Shown: one piece after another, positions 20,275-28,318 of the stretch
How positions within the stretch are numbered: the first letter of the stretch is position 1
Layout: every line of letters starts with the position of its first letter
Source of the DNA: Pseudomonas sp. SST3
Lineage (GTDB): Bacteria; Pseudomonadota; Gammaproteobacteria; Pseudomonadales; Pseudomonadaceae
DNA: 64,000 nucleotides
Assembly (NCBI RefSeq): GCF_003325755.1
Contig: NZ_QORI02000021.1
Coordinates: 1 to 64,000, forward strand
Direction: 5' to 3'
Notes under the pieces: model-generated
Database searches by the model: none
What the model was told of the DNA's origin: nothing
Seen by the model: the letters and a program-made list of their open reading frames with translations, nothing else
Translations under genes and position numbers: made by a program

Positions 20275-21598
20275 TCTGGGTATGCCGGGCACCCTGCCGG
20301 TGCTCAACGCAGAAGCCGTGCGCATGGCCTGCAAATTCGGCTTGGCGATCGATGCCGAGATCGCCGAGAAGAACGTCTTCGCGCGCAAGAATTACTTCTA
20401 CCCGGACCTGCCCAAGGGTTACCAGACCAGCCAGATGGACCACCCCATCGTCGGCAAAGGCTTCCTCGACATTACCCTGGAAGATGGCACGCAGAAGCGC
20501 ATCGGCATCACCCGTGCGCACCTGGAAGAAGACGCCGGCAAGAGCCTGCATGAAGATTTCCACGGCATGAGCGGCATTGACCTCAACCGTGCCGGCACGC
20601 CGCTGCTGGAGATCGTCTCCGAACCGGACATCCGCAGCGCCAAGGAAGCAGTAGCTTACGTCAAAGCCATCCATGCCCTTGTGCGTTATCTGGGCATCTG
20701 CGACGGCAACATGGCCGAAGGTTCGCTGCGCTGCGATTGCAACGTCTCGGTACGCCCGAAGGGACAGGCTGAGTTCGGCACGCGGGCCGAGATCAAGAAC
20801 GTCAACTCCTTCCGCTTCATCGAAAAGGCAATCAACCACGAAGTGCAGCGGCAGATCGAGCTAATCGAGGATGGTGGCAAGGTCGTTCAGGAAACTCGTC
20901 TGTACGACCCGAACAAGGACGAAACGCGCTCCATGCGCAGTAAGGAAGAAGCCAACGATTACCGCTACTTCCCCTGCCCCGATCTGTTGCCGGTGGTCAT
21001 CGAGCAGCGCTTCCTCGACGAAGTGCGCGCCAGCCTGCCGGAACTACCGGTGGAGAAGCGCGAGCGTTTTCAGCGCGAATACGGCCTGTCCGCCTACGAC
21101 GCCGACGTGCTGGCTGCGAGCCGGGAAATGGCCGATTACTTCGAAGGGGTGCAGCAGGTCTGCGGCGACGCCAAACTGGCCGCCAACTGGGTCATGGGCG
21201 AACTCTCCAGCCTGCTCAACAAAGACAATCTTGATATTGACCAGTCGCCAGTATCGGCTGAGCACCTTGGCGGCATGATCCAACGCATCAAGGACAACAC
21301 CATCAGCGGCAAGATCGCCAAGATGGTGTTCGAGGCGATGGCGGCAGGCGAAGGCTCGGCCGACGAGATCATCGAGAAGAAGGGCCTCAAGCAGGTGACT
21401 GATTCCGGTGCGATCGAGAAGATGCTGGATGAGGTGCTCGCCGCTAACGCCGAGCAGGTCGAGCAGTACCGCGCCAGCGACGAAGCCAAGCGCGGCAAGA
21501 TGTTCGGCTTCTTCGTCGGTCAGGCCATGAAGGCCTCTAAGGGCAAGGCCAATCCTGCGCAGGTCAACCAACTGCTCAAGACCAAGCTCGAGGGCTGA
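20153..21598 (+). CDS. gatB: Amidotransferase subunit B
   Basis: GatB binds the misacylated tRNA and activates the carboxyl group with ATP before amidation. The 481 residues begin [20 protein letters not shown], the conserved start, with AGGAG seven bases upstream (an ATG one codon earlier is too close). The core motifs [12 protein letters not shown] and [11 protein letters not shown] are intact, and the YqeY-like tail domain reaches the C-terminal [17 protein letters not shown]-rich hairpin follows the stop. Because gatA reads over its start, gatA and gatB overlap by about 120 bases in different frames. Confidence 0.96.
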   Translation: MQWETVIGLEIHAQLATRSKIFSGSATTFGAEPNTQASLVDLGMPGTLPVLNAEAVRMACKFGLAIDAEIAEKNVFARKNYFYPDLPKGYQTSQMDHPIVGKGFLDITLEDGTQKRIGITRAHLEEDAGKSLHEDFHGMSGIDLNRAGTPLLEIVSEPDIRSAKEAVAYVKAIHALVRYLGICDGNMAEGSLRCDCNVSVRPKGQAEFGTRAEIKNVNSFRFIEKAINHEVQRQIELIEDGGKVVQETRLYDPNKDETRSMRSKEEANDYRYFPCPDLLPVVIEQRFLDEVRASLPELPVEKRERFQREYGLSAYDADVLAASREMADYFEGVQQVCGDAKLAANWVMGELSSLLNKDNLDIDQSPVSAEHLGGMIQRIKDNTISGKIAKMVFEAMAAGEGSADEIIEKKGLKQVTDSGAIEKMLDEVLAANAEQVEQYRASDEAKRGKMFGFFVGQAMKASKGKANPAQVNQLLKTKLEG

Positions 21599-21604
21599 TC
21601 GGGC

Positions 21605-21629
21605 GAGGCGGTCCGCCCAGGGCCGCCTC
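21605..21629 (+). terminator. Rho-independent-like terminator after gatB
   Basis: GAGGCGG (21605-21611) pairs with CCGCCTC (21623-21629), followed by GTTTCC. The T-tract is short, so termination may be partial. Confidence 0.5.
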
Positions 21630-21768
21630 GTTTCCATTGGACCGCCGCATTTGCCACCGCGCACCAAACCGTTGAACGGCTGCGTCCAGTAGCGCTCAAA
21701 GTTTTTCGAGGCCATAGAACCCATCCGCTGGCCGGCATCAGATTGGTCCCGCTCGGAAGGATTGGCTC

Positions 21769-22149
21769 ATGCGAAGACTGCTGCTTGTTCCGCTGTTCCT
21801 CGGTCTGTTTGGTGGCTGCGGCGATAACCAGGATGCTCACTCCAAAGCCGAGACCACCTTTACCCAGCAGGGCAAGGCCTCGTATTACGCGCGCGCCTTT
21901 CATGGCGAGGAGACCGCCAGCGGCGAAACCTTTAATCAGAACGAACTGGTCGCCGCACACAAAACCTTGCCATTCGGCACGCGGGTGAAGGTAACCAACC
22001 TGGACAATGGCAAGCAGGTCACGGTGCGTATCGTTGATCGCGGTCCCTTCGAGCCGGGACGCATCATCGACCTTTCGCGGGTCGCCGCCGCCAGGCTCGA
22101 CCTGCTCGACGACGGCATAGTCGACGTGAAGATCGAAGAACTGAACTGA
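21769..22149 (+). CDS. RlpA-like double-psi beta-barrel lipoprotein
   Basis: The 126-residue protein has a lipoprotein signal ending in LFGGC and a single RlpA-like double-psi beta-barrel: GKASYYARAFHGEETASGE, then PFGTRVKVTNLDNGKQVTV and VDRGPF. In full-length RlpA this domain is a lytic transglycosylase acting on peptide-free glycan. Here there is no SPOR domain, so septal targeting by denuded glycan is not expected. The histidine and aspartate positions of the catalytic domain (AAHKTLPFG, RIVDRGPF) are present. Two exchanger genes follow on the same strand. Confidence 0.85.
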   Translation: MRRLLLVPLFLGLFGGCGDNQDAHSKAETTFTQQGKASYYARAFHGEETASGETFNQNELVAAHKTLPFGTRVKVTNLDNGKQVTVRIVDRGPFEPGRIIDLSRVAAARLDLLDDGIVDVKIEELN

Positions 22150-22182
22150 CAGAACCCGCAGATTCAATCACACGGAGCTTTG

Positions 22183-23268
22183 ATGAGTTTGATGATATTC
22201 GCCTACCTGATCGGCGGGCTGGTCTTGCTGGTAGTAGGTGCGGAGGCGCTGGTACGCGGCGCTGCGAAACTGGCGGCACGCTTCGGTATCTCGCCATTGA
22301 TCATCGGCCTGACCGTTGTCGCGTTTGGCACCAGCGCGCCGGAAACGGCGGTGAGCATCCAGGCCTCCATGAACGGCAATGGCGACATTGCCGTCGGCAA
22401 CGTGATCGGCAGCAACATCGCCAACATTCTGCTAATCCTCGGGCTATCGGCACTGGTGGCGCCTCTGCTGGTATCGCGCCAGCTCGTGCGCCTCGACGTG
22501 CCGGTGATGATTGGCGCCGGGCTACTGACCGTTGCGCTCGCCTGGAACGGCAACGTCAGCCGGCTGGACGGCTGCATCCTGCTGGCGCTTCTGCTGCTCT
22601 ACACGCTATTCCTGGTCATCGCCAGCCAACGCGACAAGCAGCGCATGCAAAGGGATGAATTCACCTTCGAGTATGGCCCCGAGGACCAGACCAAACCATT
22701 CGACTGGGCGCTCCAACTATTGCTGATCCTGCTTGGGTTGGGCCTGCTGGTGCTCGGATCCAATCTACTGATCGAGGGCGCGGTAGCCCTGGCACGTGCG
22801 CTTGGCCTGTCGGAGCTGGTGATCGGCCTCACCGTCATCGCCGTCGGGACCTCGATGCCCGAGTTGGCGACCTCGCTGCTGGCGGTTTACCGCGGCGAGC
22901 GCGATATCGCGGTGGGCAACGTGGTTGGCAGCTGCATTTTCAACCTGCTGTTGGTACTGGGTGCTGGGGCGCTGATTTCGTCCGACGGGCTGTCCATCTC
23001 GCCTAATGCACTGGCCTTCGATCTGCCGGTCATGCTGGCGGTATTTGCGGCCTGCCTGCCGATCTTTTTCTCGGGATATCGCATCAACCGCTGGGAAGGC
23101 ACGATGTTCCTGGGCTACTACTTCGCCTATACGCTCTATCTGGTGATGTTCTCCACGGGCCTGCCGGCTATCAACCTGTTGCGCCATGCAATGACTTGGT
23201 ACGTATTGCCCTTGACCGCCATCACGGTTTTGGTGATCTTTCTGCGCGCCTGGAAACACCAGCGCTGA
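22183..23268 (+). CDS. Calcium/sodium antiporter, CaCA family (first tandem copy)
   Basis: This 361-residue integral membrane protein has about ten hydrophobic segments and both alpha-repeats of the CaCA exchangers: GTSAPETAVSIQASMNGNGD with AVGNVIGSNIANILLILG in the first half, and GTSMPELATSLLAVYRGERD with AVGNVVGSCIFNLLLVLG in the second. The family includes E. coli YrbG. The start at 22183 has CGGAG upstream; a TTG one codon earlier is possible. A close paralogue follows 34 bases after the stop. Ion specificity cannot be settled from sequence. Confidence 0.9.
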   Translation: MSLMIFAYLIGGLVLLVVGAEALVRGAAKLAARFGISPLIIGLTVVAFGTSAPETAVSIQASMNGNGDIAVGNVIGSNIANILLILGLSALVAPLLVSRQLVRLDVPVMIGAGLLTVALAWNGNVSRLDGCILLALLLLYTLFLVIASQRDKQRMQRDEFTFEYGPEDQTKPFDWALQLLLILLGLGLLVLGSNLLIEGAVALARALGLSELVIGLTVIAVGTSMPELATSLLAVYRGERDIAVGNVVGSCIFNLLLVLGAGALISSDGLSISPNALAFDLPVMLAVFAACLPIFFSGYRINRWEGTMFLGYYFAYTLYLVMFSTGLPAINLLRHAMTWYVLPLTAITVLVIFLRAWKHQR

Positions 23269-23302
23269 GCCTTCTGCTTTCCTTCCCTGGAGCGACCTTT
23301 TC

Positions 23303-24391
23303 GTGACCCTGATGACCTTTGTGTACTTGATAGCCGGCCTGGTGCTGCTCGTTGCTGGCGCCGAAGTATTGGTACGAGGGGCGGCCAAGCTGGCCGCGCA
23401 GTTCGGCATCCCACCATTAATCATCGGGCTCACCGTGGTGGCCTTCGGCACCAGCGCGCCGGAAACGGCGGTGAGCGTGCAGGCGTCACTGAACGGCAGT
23501 GGGGACATCGCCATCGGCAACGTGCTCGGGAGCAACATCGCTAACGTGCTGCTGATTCTCGGCATGACATCCCTGGTTGCGCCGCTGATCGTCTCGCGTC
23601 AGCTGATCCGCCTCGATGTACCGATCATGATCGGCGCCAGCTTGGTTACCTACGCACTGGCCTGGGACGGCGCATTGAGCCGACTTGATGGTGCGTTGCT
23701 ATTCGCTGCCGTAATCGCCTACACACTGTTCCTGATCATCAGCAGCCGCCGCGCCAACGCCGCCGCGACAGCGGACGATGAATTCGCCAAGGAGTTCGGC
23801 CTCGATGCCCAGCCCAAGCCCTACGCCAGCCTGATCAACGCCGGCCTCGTACTTGCTGGCCTGGTGCTGCTGGTAACCGGCTCAAACTTTCTGGTGGAGG
23901 GCGCCGTGTCGCTGGCCCGGGCGCTGGGCCTGTCGGAGCTGGTGATCGGCTTGACTGTCATTGCCGTGGGTACCTCGCTCCCGGAGCTGGCGACCTCGAT
24001 ACTTGCAGCCATCCGCGGTGAGCGCGATATCGCCGTAGGCAACATCGTCGGCAGCAATATCTTCAACCTGCTCTGCGTGCTGGGACTGGCATCGCTGGTA
24101 TCGCCGCAGGCCATCGGCGTCGCGGCCAACGCGCTGGCCTTCGACTTCCCGGTCATGATCGCTGTGGCATTGGCCTGCCTGCCGATCTTCTTCACCGGCT
24201 ACAGCATCAACCGCTGGGAAGGCCTGCTATTCCTGGCCTATTACGTGGCCTACACCGTCTACCTGGTGATGATCAGCACGGGGCGCCCATTTGCTGAAAC
24301 CTTTGGCGACGCAATGATCGGTTATGTCCTACCGCTGACTGCGGTGACCTTGATGGTGATCGCCAGCCGCGCCTGGAAGCAGCAGCGCTGA
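23303..24391 (+). CDS. Calcium/sodium antiporter, CaCA family (second tandem copy)
   Basis: This 362-residue protein is the paralogue of the gene before it and aligns along its whole length, from MTLMTFVYLIAGLVLLV to the C-terminal RAWKQQR. Both exchanger motifs are intact: GTSAPETAVSVQASLNGSGD and GTSLPELATSILAAIRGERD, each followed by a VGNxxGSNI segment. I use the GTG at 23303, which keeps the N-terminus parallel with the first copy and has TGGAG about 10 bases upstream. The charged central loop differs from the first copy (ANAAATADDEFAKEFGLDA here). Transcription is probably shared. Confidence 0.9.
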   Translation: MTLMTFVYLIAGLVLLVAGAEVLVRGAAKLAAQFGIPPLIIGLTVVAFGTSAPETAVSVQASLNGSGDIAIGNVLGSNIANVLLILGMTSLVAPLIVSRQLIRLDVPIMIGASLVTYALAWDGALSRLDGALLFAAVIAYTLFLIISSRRANAAATADDEFAKEFGLDAQPKPYASLINAGLVLAGLVLLVTGSNFLVEGAVSLARALGLSELVIGLTVIAVGTSLPELATSILAAIRGERDIAVGNIVGSNIFNLLCVLGLASLVSPQAIGVAANALAFDFPVMIAVALACLPIFFTGYSINRWEGLLFLAYYVAYTVYLVMISTGRPFAETFGDAMIGYVLPLTAVTLMVIASRAWKQQR

Positions 24392-24460
24392 TCCGATAGC
24401 GCTCACGCAAAGCGGCTCAAACCAGCTGAGTGCCGGATCTTCGTCCGGCAATCTCTGGCT

Positions 24461-24886
24461 TCAACCCTCGCCAACTTGCAGCCGCGGCAGCTCGACGACC
24501 TGCCCGGTCTCCTCGTCGTCATCCATTCGATTGAGCGTGCCGTCGACGACGGCACCGTTCTCCATGCTCAACTGACGATAGCGGATATTGCCGCGCACTC
24601 GCGCGTTGGAATGCAGTTCGAGCAGGTGCTCGACAACCAGGTCGCCGACGATGGTGCCGTCGATCAGCGCATCGTAGCTGCTGACGTTACCTTCTATCCG
24701 TCCTTCGGCGCTCAGTGCCAGCAAGCTGTGCGTCCCTGGCTTGTGGCAGACGTTGCCGCACACCGTGCCGCTGACCTTCAGCCCCTCTTCGAATGCCATG
24801 TCGCCCACCAGCGAGACGTTACCGGAAATCAGGCTCGAGAACTGGTCAATGATGACCCGAGGCACCGGCTTTTTCTTGTTGAACAT
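24461..24886 (-). CDS. Bactofilin (polymer-forming cytoskeletal protein)
   Basis: Bactofilins polymerise without nucleotide into beta-helical filaments that place cell-envelope enzymes. The 141 residues show a short N-terminal segment (MFNKKKPVPRVIIDQFSSLI), a repetitive beta-helix rich in glycine and valine (GNVSLVG, GTVCGNV, GRIEGNVSSYDALIDGTIVG), and an acidic tail (MDDDEETGQ). The start at 24886 has GGAG six bases upstream. It lies last in a minus-strand group with a coiled-coil membrane protein and an M23 peptidase, matching known bactofilin-peptidase partnerships such as Helicobacter CcmA with Csd1. Confidence 0.9.
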   Translation of the reverse strand: MFNKKKPVPRVIIDQFSSLISGNVSLVGDMAFEEGLKVSGTVCGNVCHKPGTHSLLALSAEGRIEGNVSSYDALIDGTIVGDLVVEHLLELHSNARVRGNIRYRQLSMENGAVVDGTLNRMDDDEETGQVVELPRLQVGEG

Positions 24887-24902
24887 CATGTACTCCAATG
24901 AA

Positions 24903-25259
24903 TTAACGGGCTTTCTTCTGCTGACGGAAGAAAGCCAGGTCTGTCTGCAAGCGCTCGATCTGCGCGGACAACTTGGCGATACGCCCGAGCAGTTGCTCTT
25001 GTGTCGCCTCGGCTTCCTGATGTTGAAGGGCACCCTGTGCAAGAGCGTCCTGAAGCGATTGATTCTCCGCTGTCAGTGCGATGAGCTGCTGCTCATGGGC
25101 GGCACCCTCGCTGATACGCAGATTCACCAACGCGGCGATCATGCAGAGCATGACCAATACTACCCAGAGCCACGAGCGCGACCGGCGCGTGATCAGCAGC
25201 CGATGCTCGGCACGAACCAGCTGGCGCGTATCGGGCGTTCTAGTCTTCAGCCAGAGCAT
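24903..25259 (-). CDS. Small membrane protein with a periplasmic coiled coil
   Basis: I do not recognise a named family. The 118-residue product has a basic N-terminus (TRRSRS), one membrane helix at about 31-51 (WLWVVLVMLCMIAALVNL), and a helical heptad-like region to the end (ALTAENQSLQDALAQGALQ, LLGRIAKLSAQIERLQTDL). The start at 25259 is inside the end of the M23 gene, a 20-base overlap, so the two are coupled. The bactofilin starts 17 bases after its stop. A role as a linker between the cytoplasmic bactofilin polymer and the periplasmic peptidase is an inference from order and topology. Confidence 0.75.
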   Translation of the reverse strand: MLWLKTRTPDTRQLVRAEHRLLITRRSRSWLWVVLVMLCMIAALVNLRISEGAAHEQQLIALTAENQSLQDALAQGALQHQEAEATQEQLLGRIAKLSAQIERLQTDLAFFRQQKKAR

Positions 25260-26226
25260 TGCTGACCCGCTCCAGATCACCCAGGGCAAGGAAACGCTGA
25301 GGGTCGACGAATCGCCCCTTATGCAGCACCTCGAAATGGAGGTGCGGGCCAGTGGAGCGCCCGGTCGATCCGACGGCTCCAATCAGCTGCTCTGGCGTGA
25401 CCACATCGCCTCTCTTAACGTGCATCCGTGACAGGTGCGCATAGCGAGTCACGAGCTGATTGCCGTGATCGATTATCACCAGCTTGCCGTATCCGCCACG
25501 AGTGCCGGCGAAGCGAACCCGACCGCCTGCGGCGGCGAGCACATCCGAGCCGGAGCGCAACGAAAAATCCACTCCCGAATGGAAAGCGGCCTGCTTTTTG
25601 AACGGATCGATGCGGTTGCCATAGGCCGAACCCAGGCGCGCCTCACCGACAGGCCGGCGGGACGGAATGGCCATCAGCGCCGCATTGCGTTCTGCTACGC
25701 GCTGCATCATTTCATCCAGCACAGCACGCATGCAGCTGGCGGACGTCTCGGTGCGCTCCAGATCGGCCAGCGATACGTTGTCCGCTGTCAGCAACAGCTC
25801 ACCCGAGCAGCCTTGCGGTGGTAGCAAGATACCGCCCTGCCCTGCGCTGCCACTGTGCGAATCCTTCGGCAGCAACAGTGGCAACAGGCTTGGATCAAGA
25901 GCCGAAAGTTGTGCGCTCAGAACGCGCTGCTCGCCCATCATCTGCTGCAGTGCGAGCACATCGGACTCCAGCGACTTTAGCCGTCCCACAACTTTGCCGA
26001 CACGCGCAATGGCGAAACGTCCTTCGTTGCCAAGGCCCGGCTCTTCCAGGCTTACAGGTTGCTGTACAGCATCTAGATCCCGCCCGATCCAAACGCCACC
26101 GGCGAAGGTGCCGAGATTCAGCAGCAGTAGCAACGCCAGACCGGGACCGAGCTTGCGGCGTAGGTTGACGACGCGATTGGCATCGCGGGTCAGCGAACGG
26201 CTCGAAGGTGTAAATAGCGACATCAT
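25240..26226 (-). CDS. M23 family metallopeptidase, membrane-anchored
   Basis: M23 (LytM/lysostaphin-type) zinc peptidases cleave peptidoglycan cross-links. This roughly 328-residue protein has a membrane helix (GPGLALLLLLNLGTFAGGVW), a helical periplasmic linker, and a C-terminal peptidase domain. The zinc ligands are intact: FHSGVDFSLRSG (HxxxD) and GPHLHFEVLH (HxH), so it should be active. The start is one of two adjacent ATGs (26226 or 26223) after GGGAA. It is first in the group with the coiled-coil protein and bactofilin. Confidence 0.92.
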   Translation of the reverse strand: MMSLFTPSSRSLTRDANRVVNLRRKLGPGLALLLLLNLGTFAGGVWIGRDLDAVQQPVSLEEPGLGNEGRFAIARVGKVVGRLKSLESDVLALQQMMGEQRVLSAQLSALDPSLLPLLLPKDSHSGSAGQGGILLPPQGCSGELLLTADNVSLADLERTETSASCMRAVLDEMMQRVAERNAALMAIPSRRPVGEARLGSAYGNRIDPFKKQAAFHSGVDFSLRSGSDVLAAAGGRVRFAGTRGGYGKLVIIDHGNQLVTRYAHLSRMHVKRGDVVTPEQLIGAVGSTGRSTGPHLHFEVLHKGRFVDPQRFLALGDLERVSNALAED

Positions 26227-26397
26227 GCGATTCCCAGAACTCAAGGCGGCCGGCCCCTGATTGGTAAGCCGTCGATTGTCCGAGGCAATGTGACGGAAAC
26301 GGGTATTTTTTTCTGAGGCCTATTGATGATTACGACCGCCCTAGGCTTTTCTTAAGCTGCAAAAGCCGACACCGATCACAACAACGACAGGCGGAGC

Positions 26398-26667
26398 CTA
26401 GGGTCTGTTCCCGTTTCGTCGCGGCCGCGACGGAGCCGGTTATTGCGCGAGACAAGGCACGAGTCGCGCAGTTTGGTCGTTCCAAATAAGCGACGAGAAA
26501 CGCCGTATCGCACAAAAACCGGCCCGTCCCTACGGGTTGCGCGGCAAATCTCGCCATGCGGCGTTGCGGGACTTGGTAAGGGAGCGACCATTACCTGCGT
26601 CCCGCGCCTTGCCTGGCGAGATTTGGCGCAGCAACGCGGTCCGCAGCGAAACGGCAACAGACCCTAG
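26398..26667. mobile_element. MITE-like element, 270 bp, flanked by CTAG
   Basis: CTAGGGTCTGTT at 26398 and AACAGACCCTAG ending at 26667 open terminal inverted repeats that match at 20 of 21 positions (the exception is C versus G at the 13th base). If CTAG is the target duplication, the repeats themselves begin GGTCTGTT. Inside is another inverted pair (26541-26556 with 26614-26629, 15 of 16). I find no reading frame with transposase features. The right CTAG contains the stop codon of the AEC gene read on the minus strand. CTAG-type target sites and GG(T/C)CTGTTG-type ends resemble IS5-family elements, which suggests the mobilising transposase. A decayed relative is at 3536-3603. Confidence 0.75.
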
Positions 26668-27605
26668 ATCCACCCCAGCCAGCCGAGCAGGAACAGCCCG
26701 GCATTGATGCTCACCGCGGCCATGAGTGTGGTGATCACGATGATGACCGCGGCCAATTGATGATTGGCGTTGACCGCCCGCGCCATGACGAAGCTGGCCG
26801 AGGCCGTCGGGCTGGCGAAATACAGAAACAGGATGCCCAGCTCCGCGCCGCGGAACCCAAAGAGCCCGGCGCCAAGCGTGGCGAGCGCGGGGAGCCAAAC
26901 CATTTTCATCAGGCTTGAGCTCATCGCCATACGGCTGCTCTCGCGCAGAACCGAAAGTGACAGCGTGCCGCCGATGCAGATAAGCGCCAACGGCAGGGTC
27001 ATCTGGGCGAAGTACTGGCCGGAGGTCATTAGCCAGTCCGGCAACGGAATCTGCCAATAGGCAACGGGAACGGCAGCCGTCACGCCGATCACCAACGGGT
27101 TACGCAGGATGCTGAACAGAATGGCGCCAGCACTGACACGTCCGTCCGGGCTGTAGATGGCCAGAATCAGCGCCGACAGGCTGTTGTAGACGAGTATCAC
27201 CACACCGGCCAGAACGCCGCCCAGCGACAAGCCATAGTCACCATAGAGGCTGGTTGCGAGCGCCAGGCCGACGATGCCGTTGTTGCCGCGAAACGCGCCT
27301 TGGATATAGACGCCGCGATCCGCCTGCGGGCAGCGCCAAAGTGCCCAAACCCACGCCAGAAGAAAGGTCGCCACGGTGGCCATGACGTAGTAGAACAACA
27401 GGCCCGGCTGCAGCGCAGCGTCCAGGTCGGCATTGATAATCGAGAGAAACAACAGGGTCGGCATCGTGGCCTTGAACACCAGAGCCGATGCGGTCTGGAC
27501 GAACGCCGCATCGATCCAGCCCAGCCGCTTGAGCGCAACACCGATGAACAACATGATGAAGACCGGAGCGGTGATGCCCAGGGTCTGAATGGCAACGGAA
27601 AGCAT
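26664..27605 (-). CDS. AEC family transporter (auxin efflux carrier-like permease)
   Basis: The 313-residue protein has about ten membrane segments in two halves and resembles the AEC family, whose bacterial members export or import small organic acids such as malonate (MdcF-like). Recognisable segments are APVFIMLFIGVALKRLGWID near the start and FRGNNGIVGLALATSLYGD in the middle. The substrate is unknown. Its stop TAG falls inside the CTAG that edges the 270-bp MITE-like element. Upstream, between its start and roxR, lies a six-copy GCTGGAA array that would sit in its leader or promoter region. Confidence 0.85.
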   Translation of the reverse strand: MLSVAIQTLGITAPVFIMLFIGVALKRLGWIDAAFVQTASALVFKATMPTLLFLSIINADLDAALQPGLLFYYVMATVATFLLAWVWALWRCPQADRGVYIQGAFRGNNGIVGLALATSLYGDYGLSLGGVLAGVVILVYNSLSALILAIYSPDGRVSAGAILFSILRNPLVIGVTAAVPVAYWQIPLPDWLMTSGQYFAQMTLPLALICIGGTLSLSVLRESSRMAMSSSLMKMVWLPALATLGAGLFGFRGAELGILFLYFASPTASASFVMARAVNANHQLAAVIIVITTLMAAVSINAGLFLLGWLGWI

Positions 27606-27651
27606 GAGCGAGCTCGAGTGCGAAGAGGCCGCCTATGGTAATCGCTTACGA

Positions 27652-27693
27652 GCTGGAAGCTGGAAGCTGGAAGCTGGAAGCTGGAAGCTGGAA
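27652..27693. repeat. Heptanucleotide tandem repeat (GCTGGAA)x6
   Basis: Six perfect copies of GCTGGAA run from 27652 to 27693, ending in GTATGGG. The array starts 47 bases upstream of the AEC start codon and lies downstream of the roxR stop, both on the minus strand. A loose ACAGCTTGAGGCTGC follows at about 27716-27730, repeating the pattern seen beside the nine-copy array at 4851. Confidence 0.95.
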
Positions 27694-27735
27694 GTATGGG
27701 CTGCCCCAAACCGCTTACAGCTTGAGGCTGCTTTT

Positions 27736-28296
27736 CTACCGCCTTACCGGGCGCTTTTGCAGTTTGCGCTGCAGCGTCCGGCGGTGCATGCCCAGTGCCC
27801 GTGCCGTGGCGGAGATGTTACCGTCGTGCTCGGCGAGCACGCGCTGGATGTGCTCCCATTGCAGGCGATCCACCGACATCGGGTTCTCCGGCACCAGCGT
27901 ATCCAGGTCGGCATGCTTGGAGAGCAGCGCGGCCAGCACATCGTCAGCATCGGCGGGTTTGCACAGGTAATTGCACGCGCCACGCTTGATGGCTTCGACG
28001 GCGGTGGCGATGCTCGAATAACCGGTAAGAATCAGCACCTTCATTTCCGGGTCCAACTCGAGCAGCTTGGGCAACAGGACCAGGCCGGAGTCGCCCTCCA
28101 TCTTCAGGTCCAGCACTGCGTAGTCGGGCAGGTCCTGCTTCGCCATTTCCAGGCCTTCCTCAGCCGACCCGGCGATGCTGACCTGTAAACCGCGACGGCT
28201 CATGGCTCTCGCCATGACTCGGGTAAACGTCGGATCATCATCCACCAGCAGCAGATGGGGCTGTTCTTCGCCTTCGTGCTGCAACTCTTCGGTCAT
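27736..28296 (-). CDS. roxR: Redox response regulator RoxR (PrrA/RegA/ActR family)
   Basis: RoxR is the response regulator of the RoxSR system, which controls terminal oxidases and other respiratory genes in pseudomonads and is the counterpart of RegA/PrrA. The 186 residues carry a receiver domain (LLLVDDDPTFTR, phosphorylated aspartate in AVLDLKMEGDSG) and a Fis-type helix-turn-helix at the C-terminus (ISATARALGMHRRTLQRKL), typical of the short RegA family. The start at 28296 gives MTEELQHE. The gene for its kinase ends 23 bases upstream. Confidence 0.94.
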   Translation of the reverse strand: MTEELQHEGEEQPHLLLVDDDPTFTRVMARAMSRRGLQVSIAGSAEEGLEMAKQDLPDYAVLDLKMEGDSGLVLLPKLLELDPEMKVLILTGYSSIATAVEAIKRGACNYLCKPADADDVLAALLSKHADLDTLVPENPMSVDRLQWEHIQRVLAEHDGNISATARALGMHRRTLQRKLQKRPVRR

Positions 28297-28318
28297 GCTT
28301 AGATTCCTCGCGTTAGGG

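Noticed and set aside
26344..26367. GGCTTTT...AAAAGCC hairpin left of the 270-bp element as a terminator.
   Set aside because: No gene end lies close on either strand, and the stem is not followed by a T-tract.
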